From contig NZ_JACBYP010000078.1 in NCBI RefSeq assembly GCF_018982965.1, forward strand, positions 1 to 40,151: a stretch of DNA of 40,151 nt, read 5' to 3'. How positions within the stretch are numbered: the stretch's first letter is position 1; every line of letters begins with the position of its first letter. The stretch comes from Streptomyces mayonensis (GTDB taxonomy: Bacteria; Actinomycetota; Actinomycetes; Streptomycetales; Streptomycetaceae). Under the pieces are notes generated by a model. The model saw only the letters and a program-made list of their open reading frames with translations, made no database searches and had not been told where the DNA came from. This document shows positions 24,494-32,173 of this stretch, in pieces. The position numbers were made by a program, and so were the translations under genes.

Positions 24494-24519
24494 GGCTCGG
24501 GTGCTTGAGCGCCCGAGCC
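24494..24519. terminator. Hairpin downstream of the MFS gene
   Basis: GGCTCGGG and CCCGAGCC form an 8-bp perfect stem 12 bases past the stop of the minus-strand MFS gene. It probably ends the PLP-enzyme/MFS transcript. Confidence 0.75.
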
Positions 24520-24531
24520 TCGTGCTGGTCT

Positions 24532-25779
24532 TCAGGCGGTGGCGGGCTGTTGTCGTCGGGCGGACAGTTGTCCGGTGCGGGCCAGGGCAGCGATGGACGC
24601 GGCGCACGCGAGTCCCGTGGCAGCCAGGGCCATCCAGGTCAGCCAGAGGGCGCCATGCTCCTTCGCGAAGTCCCAGAGCGCCCCTGTGGCGAGGTTGCCG
24701 AGGGTGATGCCCAGACCGGAGACGGTGTTGTAAAGGCCGTAGTGGGTGGCGACCAGGTGATTGCCGGACAGGGTCACGACGGTGTCCATTTCGAAGGGGT
24801 ACACCATTGCGCTGCCAACAGCGAGTAACGCTACCGTCGTTACCAGGGCTGCCCCGATGCCCACCGGCGCGCCTCCTGGGACGACGGCCAGGGGCAGGAA
24901 GGCCAGGCCCATAATCGCCAGTCCGCGTACCAGTGCCTCGTGCGCGCTCCACTTACGTTTGGCCCAGTCCGTGAGTCGCAGTTGGCCCATGACGGCGACG
25001 GCGGCAGAGACGACGAAGAGGCCACTGGTGACTGCCTTGGCATTGGTGCCCAGTGCATCCGAGGCGGCCAGAGGAAGGGCCAGGTACACCTGGAAGGTCA
25101 GGACATACGAGCCGATCATGGCTACCGCGAAGAGGAGGAAGGGGCGGTTGGCGGCAACCGTGCGCCACTGGGTCAGCACGCTGTCCTGGCCGCCCGAAGC
25201 AGTTCCCTGGCGCGCAGGCAGGGCTCGCCATTGCAGCAGAGTCAGGACGGCGAAGATGGCGGCGGCGACGGTACAGACGAGCCGGAAGTTGGCGGCCAGG
25301 AGGGCGAGACCGACCAGGGGGCCGAGAAGCATGCCGGCCTGGTAGTAGACGTTGAAGGTGGCGAAGGCTTCCACGCGCCGATCGCCAGCTTCGGCAGCGA
25401 GGTAAGCGCGGACCGCCGGGTTGAACAGAGCGCCGGCGAAGCCGGTGGCCGCCGAGGCGGCGATCAGGGCGGGCAGGTTGTCGACCCACCCAAGCAGACC
25501 GAAGCCGGCTGTGCGCAAGAGGCAGCCCGCCATGATCGGCGCCTTGTAGCCGAGGCGGTCTGCGAGGGTGCCCCCGATGAGGAACATGCCTTGCTGGGAG
25601 AAGTTGCGCACGCCCAGGACGAGGCCGATCGCCCAGGCGGCGAGGCCGAGTTCCCCTGCGAGGTGTGCTGCGAGGTAGGGCATGAGCATGTAGAAGGCGA
25701 GGTTGATGGCGAACTGGTTGGCCATCAGGAGACGCGCGGCAGGTGGGAAGGAACGCGTCTGCTGCCACAGGTTCCTCAC
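24532..25779 (-). CDS. MFS transporter coupled to a PLP enzyme
   Basis: A 415-residue membrane protein with about 12 helices. Helix 1 is AINLAFYMLMPYLAAHLAGE, the loop 2-3 motif is GGTLADRLGYK, and helix 7 begins FLLFAVAMIGSYVLTFQVYL. A late helix carries HYGLYNTVSGLGITLGNLAT. It resembles the MFS group with sugar- or drug-efflux members and has no substrate-specific motif I can name. Its ATG overlaps the stop of the PLP enzyme (ATGA), so the two are made together; export of the enzyme's product is the simplest reading, by inference only. A hairpin lies 12 bases past its stop. Confidence 0.88.
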   Translation of the reverse strand: MRNLWQQTRSFPPAARLLMANQFAINLAFYMLMPYLAAHLAGELGLAAWAIGLVLGVRNFSQQGMFLIGGTLADRLGYKAPIMAGCLLRTAGFGLLGWVDNLPALIAASAATGFAGALFNPAVRAYLAAEAGDRRVEAFATFNVYYQAGMLLGPLVGLALLAANFRLVCTVAAAIFAVLTLLQWRALPARQGTASGGQDSVLTQWRTVAANRPFLLFAVAMIGSYVLTFQVYLALPLAASDALGTNAKAVTSGLFVVSAAVAVMGQLRLTDWAKRKWSAHEALVRGLAIMGLAFLPLAVVPGGAPVGIGAALVTTVALLAVGSAMVYPFEMDTVVTLSGNHLVATHYGLYNTVSGLGITLGNLATGALWDFAKEHGALWLTWMALAATGLACAASIAALARTGQLSARRQQPATA

Positions 25780-26912
25780 TGGACGGCCTCCGCCATTTCG
25801 AGACGGGCACCGGCGACGGGGTCGAGGACGCGTGTGCAGCGCGTCCAGCGGGTGACAACGCGCGCGGTGGGTTCGTCGATCTCGTCCGGCTCGTCTGCGG
25901 GGATCTGCCCCAGCAGGCCGTTCTCGCGTGCGTAGGCGTCGTTGAAGACGGTGCCGACGTAGCGTTGCGGGCCGTCAGGGAAGACGGTGACGACCCGTTC
26001 TTCGGCGGGAAGCGTGCGGGCGAGCCAGCGTGAGACGAGGGCTGTGGCGCCGACGCTCCAGCCCCCGGTGGCGTAGTGGTGGCGGGCAAGGCGCCGAGCG
26101 GCCCAGACGGCCTCGGCGGCGGCAACCCAGTGGACCTCGTCGAAGAGCTCGTAGGCGACGTTGCTCGGGTAGATGCTGCTGCCCAGACCGCGCATGAGTC
26201 GTGACGCGGCCGGTTGACCGAAGATCGTGGAGCCGGTGGTGTCGACCCCGACAACCCTCAGCTGGGGGAAAAAGCCGCGAAGGACGGACCCGATGCCAGC
26301 GGAGTGTCCGCCGGTGCCCACGGAGACGACGAGCGTGTCGATGCGGCCTAGCTGGGCGACTAGTTCGTGAGCCATCGGGGCATAGGCAGCCACGTTGTCG
26401 GGATTGTGGTACTGGTCGGGACACCAGGCATCGGGGTCAGCGGTGAGCAATAGTTCCACTCGGTCGCGTCGGGCCTGCTGCCAGCCGCCCTCCGGGTGTG
26501 GCGCGGTGACCAGGTCCACCTCGGCTCCATACGCCGTGAGCAGACCGGTCATCAGGGGCTCCATGCCCGGGTCGGTGACGACAGTAACCGGATGGCCGTA
26601 CGTGGCACCGGCGAGCGCCAGGCCGAGGCCGAGCGTGCCCGACGTGGATTCGATGATGCGGGCGCCGGGGCGCAGCCGTCCGCGTTCCCGGGCGGTGCGG
26701 ACCATGTACAGGGCGGTGCGGTCCTTGATGCCTCCGGGATTGTGGCCTTCGAGTTTGGCCCAAAAGCCTCGTCCTGCGGTGGTGAAGGGCTCCCCGATCC
26801 ACAAAACGGGGGTGTCGCCGACGAGGCCACCGGGGGTGATCTGCGGATGCTTGGTGCCGGTGAGCAGTTGCGCCGGGCTGGTGAACGCGGGGGGATGCGT
26901 GCAGTGGTTCAC
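25776..26912 (-). CDS. PLP-dependent cysteine synthase/cystathionine beta-synthase-like enzyme
   Basis: A 378-residue fold-type II PLP enzyme. The Schiff-base lysine is Lys63 in GHNPGGIKDRTALYM. The substrate-binding loop, usually SSGNTG or TSGNTG, here reads STSGTLG (89-95) with Thr93 in place of Asn. The phosphate-binding glycine loop is VSVGTGGHSAGIGSVL. The C-terminal ~50 residues add a charged tail (EPDEIDEPTARVVTRWTRCT) beyond the usual CysK end. Such enzymes replace a beta-leaving group on serine-type substrates; relatives include CysK, CBS and SbnA (which uses O-phosphoserine). The altered loop argues against plain cysteine synthesis. The start is GTG 26912 with AGGAG upstream. It is translationally coupled to an MFS exporter, so a secreted amino-acid-derived product is plausible. 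Confidence 0.88.
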   Translation of the reverse strand: MNHCTHPPAFTSPAQLLTGTKHPQITPGGLVGDTPVLWIGEPFTTAGRGFWAKLEGHNPGGIKDRTALYMVRTARERGRLRPGARIIESTSGTLGLGLALAGATYGHPVTVVTDPGMEPLMTGLLTAYGAEVDLVTAPHPEGGWQQARRDRVELLLTADPDAWCPDQYHNPDNVAAYAPMAHELVAQLGRIDTLVVSVGTGGHSAGIGSVLRGFFPQLRVVGVDTTGSTIFGQPAASRLMRGLGSSIYPSNVAYELFDEVHWVAAAEAVWAARRLARHHYATGGWSVGATALVSRWLARTLPAEERVVTVFPDGPQRYVGTVFNDAYARENGLLGQIPADEPDEIDEPTARVVTRWTRCTRVLDPVAGARLEMAEAVQ

Positions 26913-27020
26913 GTGCTTCTCCTGCGGGCGGCCACGCGAGGACCGACCGGGTGCTGGGGGAACGGACGGACTTGGTCCGGCTGCCGCGCCTGCCAGGATG
27001 AGGCAGGTTCGGCTCGCCGG

Positions 27021-27455
27021 TCAGGACCGCCAGACGCCCAGACTTGCTCGTGTCTGCGCCGTGCTGAGAGTGCCGCTGTGCGAGGTGCTCACTCGAACGC
27101 ATCGCGGTGCGGGCCGTGCCGGAACCGTGGTGCGCGCGGCCTGGTTCATCACATCCGCCTGCGAGGGGCGTTCGATGTCGCGCGGTGGCTGGACTGTCGG
27201 TTCGTCCGGCCCCACGCAGTGCCCGGTGCCGTCAGGGGCGGCAGGAGCCTGCACTCCGACGGAGCCTTGCGGCTGCCCGCTATCATGCGCGCAGCCGGCT
27301 GAGACGACAGGGACGGCGTCGACGCGCGGAGCAGACGTCGGGACCGGCCCGTGAGCGCAGCCCAGCACATGCATCAGTGCAGCCAGCAGTACCAGCAGCA
27401 CTGCCCCGGTCCACACCGAGGAGCGTCTGCCGCGTGGCGGCTGACTGATCGACAT
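27021..27455 (-). CDS. Small membrane-anchored or secreted Cys/His protein
   Basis: A 144-residue protein. After a basic start (SQPPRGRR) comes one membrane helix, VWTGAVLLVLLAALMHVLGCAHG (about residues 14-36), then a Pro/Ala/Gly-rich outside part with Cys and His in the pattern GCAHD ... GHCVGPDEPTVQPP. It ends in LGVWRS. I recall similar small proteins ending LGVWRT in Streptomyces, with no known function. The Cys/His pairs and the island context suggest metal or thiol chemistry outside the membrane, by inference. The ribosome site before ATG 27455 is weak. The octamer GCGTCCAT occurs twice in the last 30 bases before the gene, possibly an operator. It lies 108 bases from the PLP gene, same strand. 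Confidence 0.6.
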   Translation of the reverse strand: MSISQPPRGRRSSVWTGAVLLVLLAALMHVLGCAHGPVPTSAPRVDAVPVVSAGCAHDSGQPQGSVGVQAPAAPDGTGHCVGPDEPTVQPPRDIERPSQADVMNQAARTTVPARPAPRCVRVSTSHSGTLSTAQTRASLGVWRS

Positions 27456-27844
27456 GGACGCACAGTAAGCGGATGGACGCGTAAAGTTCTTGTGAGTGGA
27501 TGGCCATCCGGGGGAGCCCTTCATCGGACGTCGGCGGGCTGACGTCGGCGGAAACCCGCGGCTACAAGCCTCAGGAGCTGACGAAAGCGCCCTGGGCCGG
27601 CTCTCAGGCGGATACGAAGGATCAGCAGATCGGGTGACGTGGGGCGCCTCACCGCGACCAGGACGGCCGACTGGCCGGGGTGAACACTCCGCGCGCCGCC
27701 CCTCTTCCCATGCGTCCACGAGCGAGGCGGCATTCATGCTGCGGTTTCGGAACGGGACGCCGCAGTGAACGGCAACCACTGTCCGCCCGTACCTCAAATG
27801 GACACCGGTCCTGCTGGTACCGGCGACCGTAGCCGAGACGGAGA
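27456..27844. other. Intergenic region between divergent genes
   Basis: 389 bases separate the small membrane protein (minus) from the lipoprotein (plus). I find no convincing gene. The part near 27480-27500 is A+T-richer (GTAAAGTTCTTGTGAG) and could hold the minus-strand promoter; a direct repeat of GCGTCCAT (minus strand) lies next to the gene start. Confidence 0.5.
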
Positions 27845-28348
27845 ATGCGCATGCTCCTGCCACAGCTTCGAGTACGCACCAGCCCTGCTGTGCCCACGAC
27901 CTTCGCAGTGCCCGCCGTCGTTATGGCCGGGGCCTTGGCCCTCGTCCCCCTGGCCGCAGCCTGCGGCCGGGTCGAAGGCGCGGGCAGGCCATCGCAGACG
28001 TCGGTCCCGGCCGCGGCGGCCATGGCCCCAGCCAAGGTCGAGGTCATCGCCAATCTGACGGGCTGCGAGCCCAACATCCGCGTCGAGGCGACGGAGCTGC
28101 GTGAGGGGATCTGCCACACGGAGCAGGGCGAGTACCTCATCACCACCTTCCCGGAGGAGAAGTACAAGCGGACTTGGCTGGAAACCGCGAGGGTGTACGG
28201 CGGCACATACCTCGTTGGCTCTCGCTGGGTCGTCAGCGCTGAACCAAAGACGCTGGCGGCGCTACACAAGAGGATCGGTGGCGACGTCCAGCGGCTACAG
28301 TCATTCGGTTCCTCCCTCAGTGCGTCGTACCGGCAGCCCGGTCGGTGA
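27845..28348 (+). CDS. Putative lipoprotein
   Basis: A 167-residue exported protein. The N-terminus has Arg residues and a hydrophobic stretch, VPAVVMAGALALVPLAAAC, ending in a lipobox with Cys40 as the lipidation site. The mature part has an Ala/Pro linker, then a compact domain from about residue 63: KVEVIANLTGCEPNIRVEAT, ELREGICHTEQGEYLITTFP, and VYGGTYLVGSRWVVSAEPKT. Two further Cys (in LTGCEP and EGICHT) could form a disulfide. I recognise no family by name; small lipoproteins of this layout are common in actinobacteria. The purine-rich GAGACGGAGA precedes ATG 27845; ATG 27851 is an equally possible start. It is monocistronic: convergent with the thioredoxin-like gene, with a hairpin between. 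Confidence 0.8.
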   Translation: MRMLLPQLRVRTSPAVPTTFAVPAVVMAGALALVPLAAACGRVEGAGRPSQTSVPAAAAMAPAKVEVIANLTGCEPNIRVEATELREGICHTEQGEYLITTFPEEKYKRTWLETARVYGGTYLVGSRWVVSAEPKTLAALHKRIGGDVQRLQSFGSSLSASYRQPGR

Positions 28349-28424
28349 GAAGATCCCTTGCAGCCAACTCAGCCCCCAACCTGTTCCCCCTGTTTCCGCC
28401 CGCGGATGTCTGAAGCGTCTCCGC

Positions 28425-28442
28425 ACCGAGGTTGGCCTCGGT
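28425..28442. terminator. Short hairpin between convergent genes
   Basis: ACCGAGG and CCTCGGT form a 7-bp stem with a 4-base loop in the 184-base gap between the lipoprotein end and the thioredoxin-like gene end. The rest of the gap shows no gene I can support. Confidence 0.5.
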
Positions 28443-28532
28443 CGTGGTGAAGTGACCGAGGTTCTGCAGGTCCACCGGCAGGCCGCGCTCGTCAGGTGCG
28501 CGACGCCCGCTACCGGCCCGGCCCGCCACGTG

Positions 28533-28892
28533 CTAAGCACCCAGCGGTTGGGGCCTGCCGGTGTCCGACGTCCCGCCATCCGGCCCTGGTGCCCTCGCCC
28601 CGGCCAGGGCTCGGCGCAGGGCGTTCTCGTCCGGCACGCCGGACAGGGTGCCGTCGGATTTGTGGTAGAGGCGGCAGGACAGGCTCGGACCCGCTCCCGG
28701 CTGTGCGAAGGGGTCGTTGCCATCGATCAGGATCGTTGGCGACCCGTACATACCCCGCCGAGCAGCCTCGGTCTCGCTAGCGACCTCAACCAGCTCCAGC
28801 TCGGTGTCCAGTCCGTCCAGGACGGCAGTTATTCGTTCCAGCGCGGGCTGCGCGTTCGGGCAGTCTGCCACTGTCAAGACCGTGATCCGCAC
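28533..28892 (-). CDS. Thioredoxin-fold protein under MerR-type control
   Basis: A 119-residue protein of the thioredoxin/glutaredoxin-like superfamily, predicted to be cytoplasmic. The first strand and helix read ITVLTVADCPNAQPALERIT, where DCPNA holds the single active-site-type Cys in place of CxxC. The conserved cis-Pro region is GMYGSPTILIDGNDPFAQPG, followed by PSLSCRLYHKSDGTLSGVP with a second Cys. Proteins with this pattern are often found beside organomercurial lyase or MerR genes, but no merA or merB is present here. The start is GTG 28892 with GGAGG 5 bases upstream. It is divergent from the MerR regulator across a 24-bp palindrome placed as a MerR operator. It probably reduces or binds thiol-reactive metals, by inference from context. 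Confidence 0.8.
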   Translation of the reverse strand: MRITVLTVADCPNAQPALERITAVLDGLDTELELVEVASETEAARRGMYGSPTILIDGNDPFAQPGAGPSLSCRLYHKSDGTLSGVPDENALRRALAGARAPGPDGGTSDTGRPQPLGA

Positions 28893-28934
28893 GAGATCCT
28901 CCCTTCAAAGGCTGCTTCCTATTGACCGACGCTA

Positions 28935-28958
28935 GACCTTCCAGCGCGCTGGAAGGTC
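28935..28958 (-). promoter_or_regulatory. MerR-type operator and promoter, 24-bp perfect palindrome
   Basis: The half-site GACCTTCCAGCG is followed directly by its complement, a perfect 24-bp palindrome of the classical ACCTTCCAG/CTGGAAGGT form used by CueR, ZntR and relatives. Read on the minus strand it sits between TTGACC (-35) and TAGCGT (-10), giving a 20-base spacer, the over-long spacing that MerR activators correct. It drives the thioredoxin-like gene and also lies 18 bases before merR. Confidence 0.88.
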
Positions 28959-28976
28959 AAGGGCTAGCCTGGAGGT

Positions 28977-29375
28977 ATGCGTATCGGCGACCTTGCCGCC
29001 CGCACCGGGCTCACGACCAAGACTATCCGCTTCTACGAGGACAGCGGCCTGCTGCCCGCGCCACCGCGCACCCGAGGCGGATACCGCGATTACCCTGACC
29101 GCAGCGTCACCCGGCTCGCCTTCGTCCGTGACGCCCAGCGCGCCGGCCTCACGCTCGCCGAGATCCGCTCGATCCTCGCGATCCGCGACGACGGCCACGC
29201 CCCATGCACGCATGTCTCCAGCCTGATCCACGAGCACCTGGACGACATTGACAAGCGGATGGCCGAACTCAGCGCCACCCGGGAAGCCTTGCGCGCTCTC
29301 GCCGACCGCGCGACCACCACCGATCCAGCCGATTGCGGCCAGGCCGACATCTGCACCATCCTCAAGCGCATGTGA
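28977..29375 (+). CDS. MerR-family metal-responsive transcriptional regulator
   Basis: A 132-residue MerR-family activator. The winged helix-turn-helix is MRIGDLAARTGLTTKTIRFY, then EDSGLLPAPPRTRGGYRDYP. The long dimerisation helix runs about residues 80-112 (HVSSLIHEHLDDIDKRMAEL). Metal-site cysteines are Cys77 (HAPCTHV), Cys120 and Cys126 (DCGQADIC), with His74 and His79 near the first. This layout resembles MerR and ZntR, so Hg(II), Zn(II), Cd(II) or Pb(II) are more likely than Cu(I), whose sensors keep a two-Cys loop. GGAGGT directly abuts ATG 28977, too close for normal initiation, so the real mRNA may be leaderless or use this start weakly. It diverges from its probable target, the thioredoxin-like gene. 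Confidence 0.92.
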   Translation: MRIGDLAARTGLTTKTIRFYEDSGLLPAPPRTRGGYRDYPDRSVTRLAFVRDAQRAGLTLAEIRSILAIRDDGHAPCTHVSSLIHEHLDDIDKRMAELSATREALRALADRATTTDPADCGQADICTILKRM

Positions 29376-29552
29376 AAGGCGCCCGACCTCATTGCTGTCC
29401 AGCCTCCTGAGACGTTCTCGGCACGCCCCGGAAGGCAATCCGCCTCCCAGCCCCAAGTGAAGTGCTGCCTGCTCTCCTGGGAAGGCCAGTGTTCGTACCC
29501 GTGCCTCGACCGCATCTGGACGCGTAGTGCTGAGTTGGCCCCCATGCGGTGC

Positions 29553-29579
29553 TGCCCCGCCTCGCTGAGAGACGGGGCA
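29553..29579. terminator. Hairpin between convergent genes
   Basis: TGCCCCG and CGGGGCA pair, with a partly paired inner region, between the merR end (29375) and the end of the YcnI-like gene (29625). It lies 45 bases past the latter's stop and probably terminates the eight-gene copper operon. The stretch 29376-29552 shows no gene. Confidence 0.65.
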
Positions 29580-29624
29580 ACTGAATGGCCGTCAAGCAGC
29601 CGATGGCCCGCATATCGGGACGTG

Positions 29625-30351
29625 TCAGCCGCCCGTCGATGAGGCGCGACGGTTGACCAGCCACGTCGTTCCGCCCCCGAGCACTAGCACGGCTGCGATC
29701 ACGCCGCCGATGATCCAACCAGTGGACGAGTCGTCTTCCTCCTCGGCGGCTTCCTCCGCAGTCTGCGGGGAGGCGTCGGCAGACGGTGTGGTGATGGCAG
29801 ACGGGGTGGGGCTGGGGGTCGGAGTTGCGGAGGGACCAGGTGCGATCGGACTCGCGTTCGGTGCTGCGGGCTTCAGTGTGAGGAGCGGTGCAGGTTGTTC
29901 CGGCTCCTGGCCGTCCTTGGGCAGTTCTCCCCAGCGGGAGATCTCACCGTCGCGTCTCCACCGTCTTGAAGGCGAGCTCCTTGGCGTCCGGGAGCTGCCG
30001 GGCCTTGACCTCGTGCTCGGCGTCGACGCCGGCTTTGAGCGCGGGGCCCCCGACGGTGTAGCCGTCACTGGTGGGCTTGAGCTTCCAGCCCTTGGGTGCC
30101 GTGCCGAGTGTCACGTCACCGGGCACGATTCCCTTGGGCAGGACGACGCGGAGTTCGGTGAATCCGGCCGTGCCGGACTCGGCCTCGGACACAAAGCTGA
30201 GGGTGACGTTCTCTGCCAGTGCCTGCGGCTTGTCGGCCTCGACTTCGGCATGGGCGGCGGCGGGTCCGGCCAGCGTGAGCAGGGCGGCCATGGCGATCGT
30301 ACCGACGAGCGCCGCCCGGCGGACCGTGCGGACAGTCCGGTAATGGGACAT
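29625..30351 (-). pseudogene. YcnI-like (DUF1775) copper-binding protein, frameshifted
   Basis: Two overlapping frames together give one complete YcnI-type protein of about 240 residues. Frame one has a signal peptide (about residues 7-33), the mature N-terminus AAAHAEVEADKPQALAENVT with His34 as the expected Cu(II) ligand, then LSFVSEAESGTAGFTELRVV and LPKGIVPGDVTLGTAPKGW. It ends abruptly after FKTVETRR. Frame two resumes with DGEISRWGELPKDGQEPEQP, a Pro/Ser/Thr linker, an acidic stretch and a membrane helix, GWIIGGVIAAVLVLGGGTTW. The switch lies near 29950; family members read ETYSDGE at this point, so a short deletion or a sequencing error fits. GGAG lies ten bases before ATG 30351. It is the last gene of the copper operon, 9 bases after its neighbour. 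If the shift is real, the copper domain is cut off without its anchor. Confidence 0.85.
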
Positions 30352-30360
30352 GCAGGACTC

Positions 30361-31098
30361 CTAGCTGATGATGCCGGGCTGCAGCCCGTGGCCGCAGCCC
30401 AGTGAGAGGACATTCGCTGGGGGCGAGACGTGTCCCGGCGGTCCTCTGCGCACCAGCACGTGATGCAAAAGGCGGGAGTTGGGCGCTGCAGGCAGCACGA
30501 AGCGGCTGACCGGGTGCGCGACGGATGGCGCCGTGACCGCAGTGATGCGGCGCCAAGGGACGAGCCAGCCCACGACGATGGTGGTGACGCGGCGCACGGT
30601 CCGAGCAGCGGCCAGAGCCCCTGAGACCGTGACATCCGCCCGGTGCAGCAACCAGCCGGCCAGCAGCGCGGCTGTCACGTGAGCCGCCGTCATCGCTGCC
30701 GACGCGTGATGCCAGGCATGACCGTCACGGGTGGCGGGGTGGACCACACCGGTCGACCGGCGTGCCTCAAGGCCGGTGTGGGCTGCAGTCGCGGCACCCG
30801 CCCACGTAAGAGCGAGATGCAGCGAGCCCTGGGCGGCGAGCGTGCACGCCAGGATCATGCTCAAGGGGAGCCGACGGCGGGCGGCCGGCCAGATGAGGCC
30901 GAACTGGACCAGCGTGAACGCGCTCACCAGACGCCAGGGGAAGGGCCCTTCGGCGACAGCGTGATGGCCCAGGGCAGCGAGCACCGTGCCAACTAGGGCG
31001 AACAGCCCGGCACGGACGCATGCTGTGGCATGCCCGCGACGCGCGCTCCTGTCGCGCTGGTCATCAGCCTGCGCTCCACGGTCAGCCGCCACGATCAC
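30361..31098 (-). CDS. Multi-pass membrane protein of the copper operon (paralogue of 35604-36275)
   Basis: A 245-residue membrane protein with about five helices and many His residues: ALVGTVLAALGHHAVAEG, PWRLVSAFTLVQFGLIWPAA, LPLSMILACTLAAQGSLHLA, and AAMTAAHVTAALLAGWLLHR. The C-terminal tail has LLHHVLVRRGPPG. The His pairs (GHH, WHH, LHH) at membrane edges could bind copper. It matches the protein at 35604-36275 in order: a first helix with Gly-His, RRRL followed by a helix, an AGH/AAH helix, an arginine pair, and a late VRRGPP/LHDGRAPP motif. Such proteins accompany YcnI and CopC in Streptomyces; no function is known to me. The start is GTG 31098, 30 bases after the DUF3093 stop. Confidence 0.75.
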   Translation of the reverse strand: MIVAADRGAQADDQRDRSARRGHATACVRAGLFALVGTVLAALGHHAVAEGPFPWRLVSAFTLVQFGLIWPAARRRLPLSMILACTLAAQGSLHLALTWAGAATAAHTGLEARRSTGVVHPATRDGHAWHHASAAMTAAHVTAALLAGWLLHRADVTVSGALAAARTVRRVTTIVVGWLVPWRRITAVTAPSVAHPVSRFVLPAAPNSRLLHHVLVRRGPPGHVSPPANVLSLGCGHGLQPGIIS

Positions 31099-31128
31099 CC
31101 GCCTCTTCCTAGCCTTGCTGTCTGCCTG

Positions 31129-31587
31129 TCACCGTGAGCTGCGGATCGCCTCCGCGAGTTCGTCCGGGCTGCGGGTGGAGAGATAGACGTACGGGGTCGG
31201 ATCGTCCGGATCGACGACCTCGACGCGCACAGCGGTGACGATGTAGCTCCGCATCACCATGAACGCCCGCATGTTGGCCTTGTAGGTGCGCCAGGCGCGT
31301 GCTTCCTCCCCGGCGAGGACCTCAGGTTCGCCGAGGGCCGAGAGCGGAATGCGGGCCTCCCCGGCGACGAGCAGGCCGGCCACGACTCGGATGCGCATGG
31401 ATCCCTGGCTGCTGACGTAGAAGCCGACCAAACCGGTACCGGCGACGAGGGCGGTCAGGGCGGGGATGATGCCGAAGGGAAGGAAGATCGCTGCCATGGA
31501 GAGGCCGAAGAGGAAGGCGATACCCCACCAGAGCCTGGGAGCTGTGAGGCGTTCGTCGTAGGCGGGTGCCTTGGGCGTGGTGGTCAC
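31129..31587 (-). CDS. DUF3093 family membrane protein
   Basis: A 152-residue protein with two membrane helices near the start: RLTAPRLWWGIAFLFGLSMA and FLPFGIIPALTALVAGTGLV. A soluble PH-like domain follows with the strong DUF3093 signatures GSMRIRVVAGLLVAGEARIP, LSALGEPEVLAGEEARAWRT, MRSYIVTAVRVEVVDPDDPT and PYVYLSTRSPDELAEA. DUF3093 is an actinobacterial family of unknown role and is not usually a copper-operon member. I use GTG 31587, which has AAGGTGA 5 bases upstream; GTG 31596 is the alternative. It lies 41 bases after the carbonic anhydrase stop and 30 before the next gene, inside the copper operon. Confidence 0.88.
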   Translation of the reverse strand: MTTTPKAPAYDERLTAPRLWWGIAFLFGLSMAAIFLPFGIIPALTALVAGTGLVGFYVSSQGSMRIRVVAGLLVAGEARIPLSALGEPEVLAGEEARAWRTYKANMRAFMVMRSYIVTAVRVEVVDPDDPTPYVYLSTRSPDELAEAIRSSR

Positions 31588-31628
31588 TGCGGTCACCTTG
31601 TCGTATACGGATCGGTTGGTGGGCTGGT

Positions 31629-32153
31629 TCACAGGGGGAGGAAGGCGCTGGCCCGGGGCGCGTACTGGTGTACGGCGCCGGTGTCGGCCTCGTAGAACCA
31701 GGCGTGCAGCCGCAGGGAACGGTCGGCGAGCCGGGGAGCGACGCAGGGGTAGGCGGCGAGGTGGTCGAGTTGTGTCAGGGTGTGCCACTGCCCGGCCGCC
31801 GCGGGCCCGGCGGGGCCCGGGTTCCCGGCCACCGCGTCCTGGACGACGTTGCAGTGGGAGTGGCCGCACACGACGATGTCGGTGACTTCCAGATCGAGGA
31901 CGGCGTGTTCGATGGTGAGGGATTCGCCGGTTGGCTCCTCGGCTTCGAACGGTGGGATGCGCCCGCCGTAGGTCCGCAGCTCGAACAGGTCACCGGGCCG
32001 GCTGTCGGTGATCAGGGCGGGGACGATCCGGGCGTCGGAACAGGAGACGAACATCGCACGTGGGCGGTGTTCCTGGCGGTGGAGCCCGAGGTCGATGCCG
32101 TGCGCCGTCGCGCGGGCCCGGAAGACGCGGGCTTGGTCGATGAGGTACTGCAT
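31629..32153 (-). CDS. Beta-class carbonic anhydrase
   Basis: A 174-residue zinc enzyme that interconverts CO2 and bicarbonate in the cytoplasm. The active-site dyad and first zinc ligand are in SCSDAR (Cys38, Asp40, Arg42). The remaining ligands are in CGHSHCNVV (His98, Cys101). The conserved RTYGGRIPP and a C-terminal LRLHAWFYEADTGAVHQYAP complete the fold. It is shorter than typical plant-like enzymes, as in many actinobacteria. The name is secure, but its place between a DsbA-like protein and DUF3093 in a copper operon is unusual; SulP or bicarbonate transporters, the usual neighbours, are absent. It starts at ATG 32153, 20 bases after the DsbA-like gene. Confidence 0.92.
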   Translation of the reverse strand: MQYLIDQARVFRARATAHGIDLGLHRQEHRPRAMFVSCSDARIVPALITDSRPGDLFELRTYGGRIPPFEAEEPTGESLTIEHAVLDLEVTDIVVCGHSHCNVVQDAVAGNPGPAGPAAAGQWHTLTQLDHLAAYPCVAPRLADRSLRLHAWFYEADTGAVHQYAPRASAFLPL

Positions 32154-32173
32154 GGCTGGTCCTCCGTGCCCGG

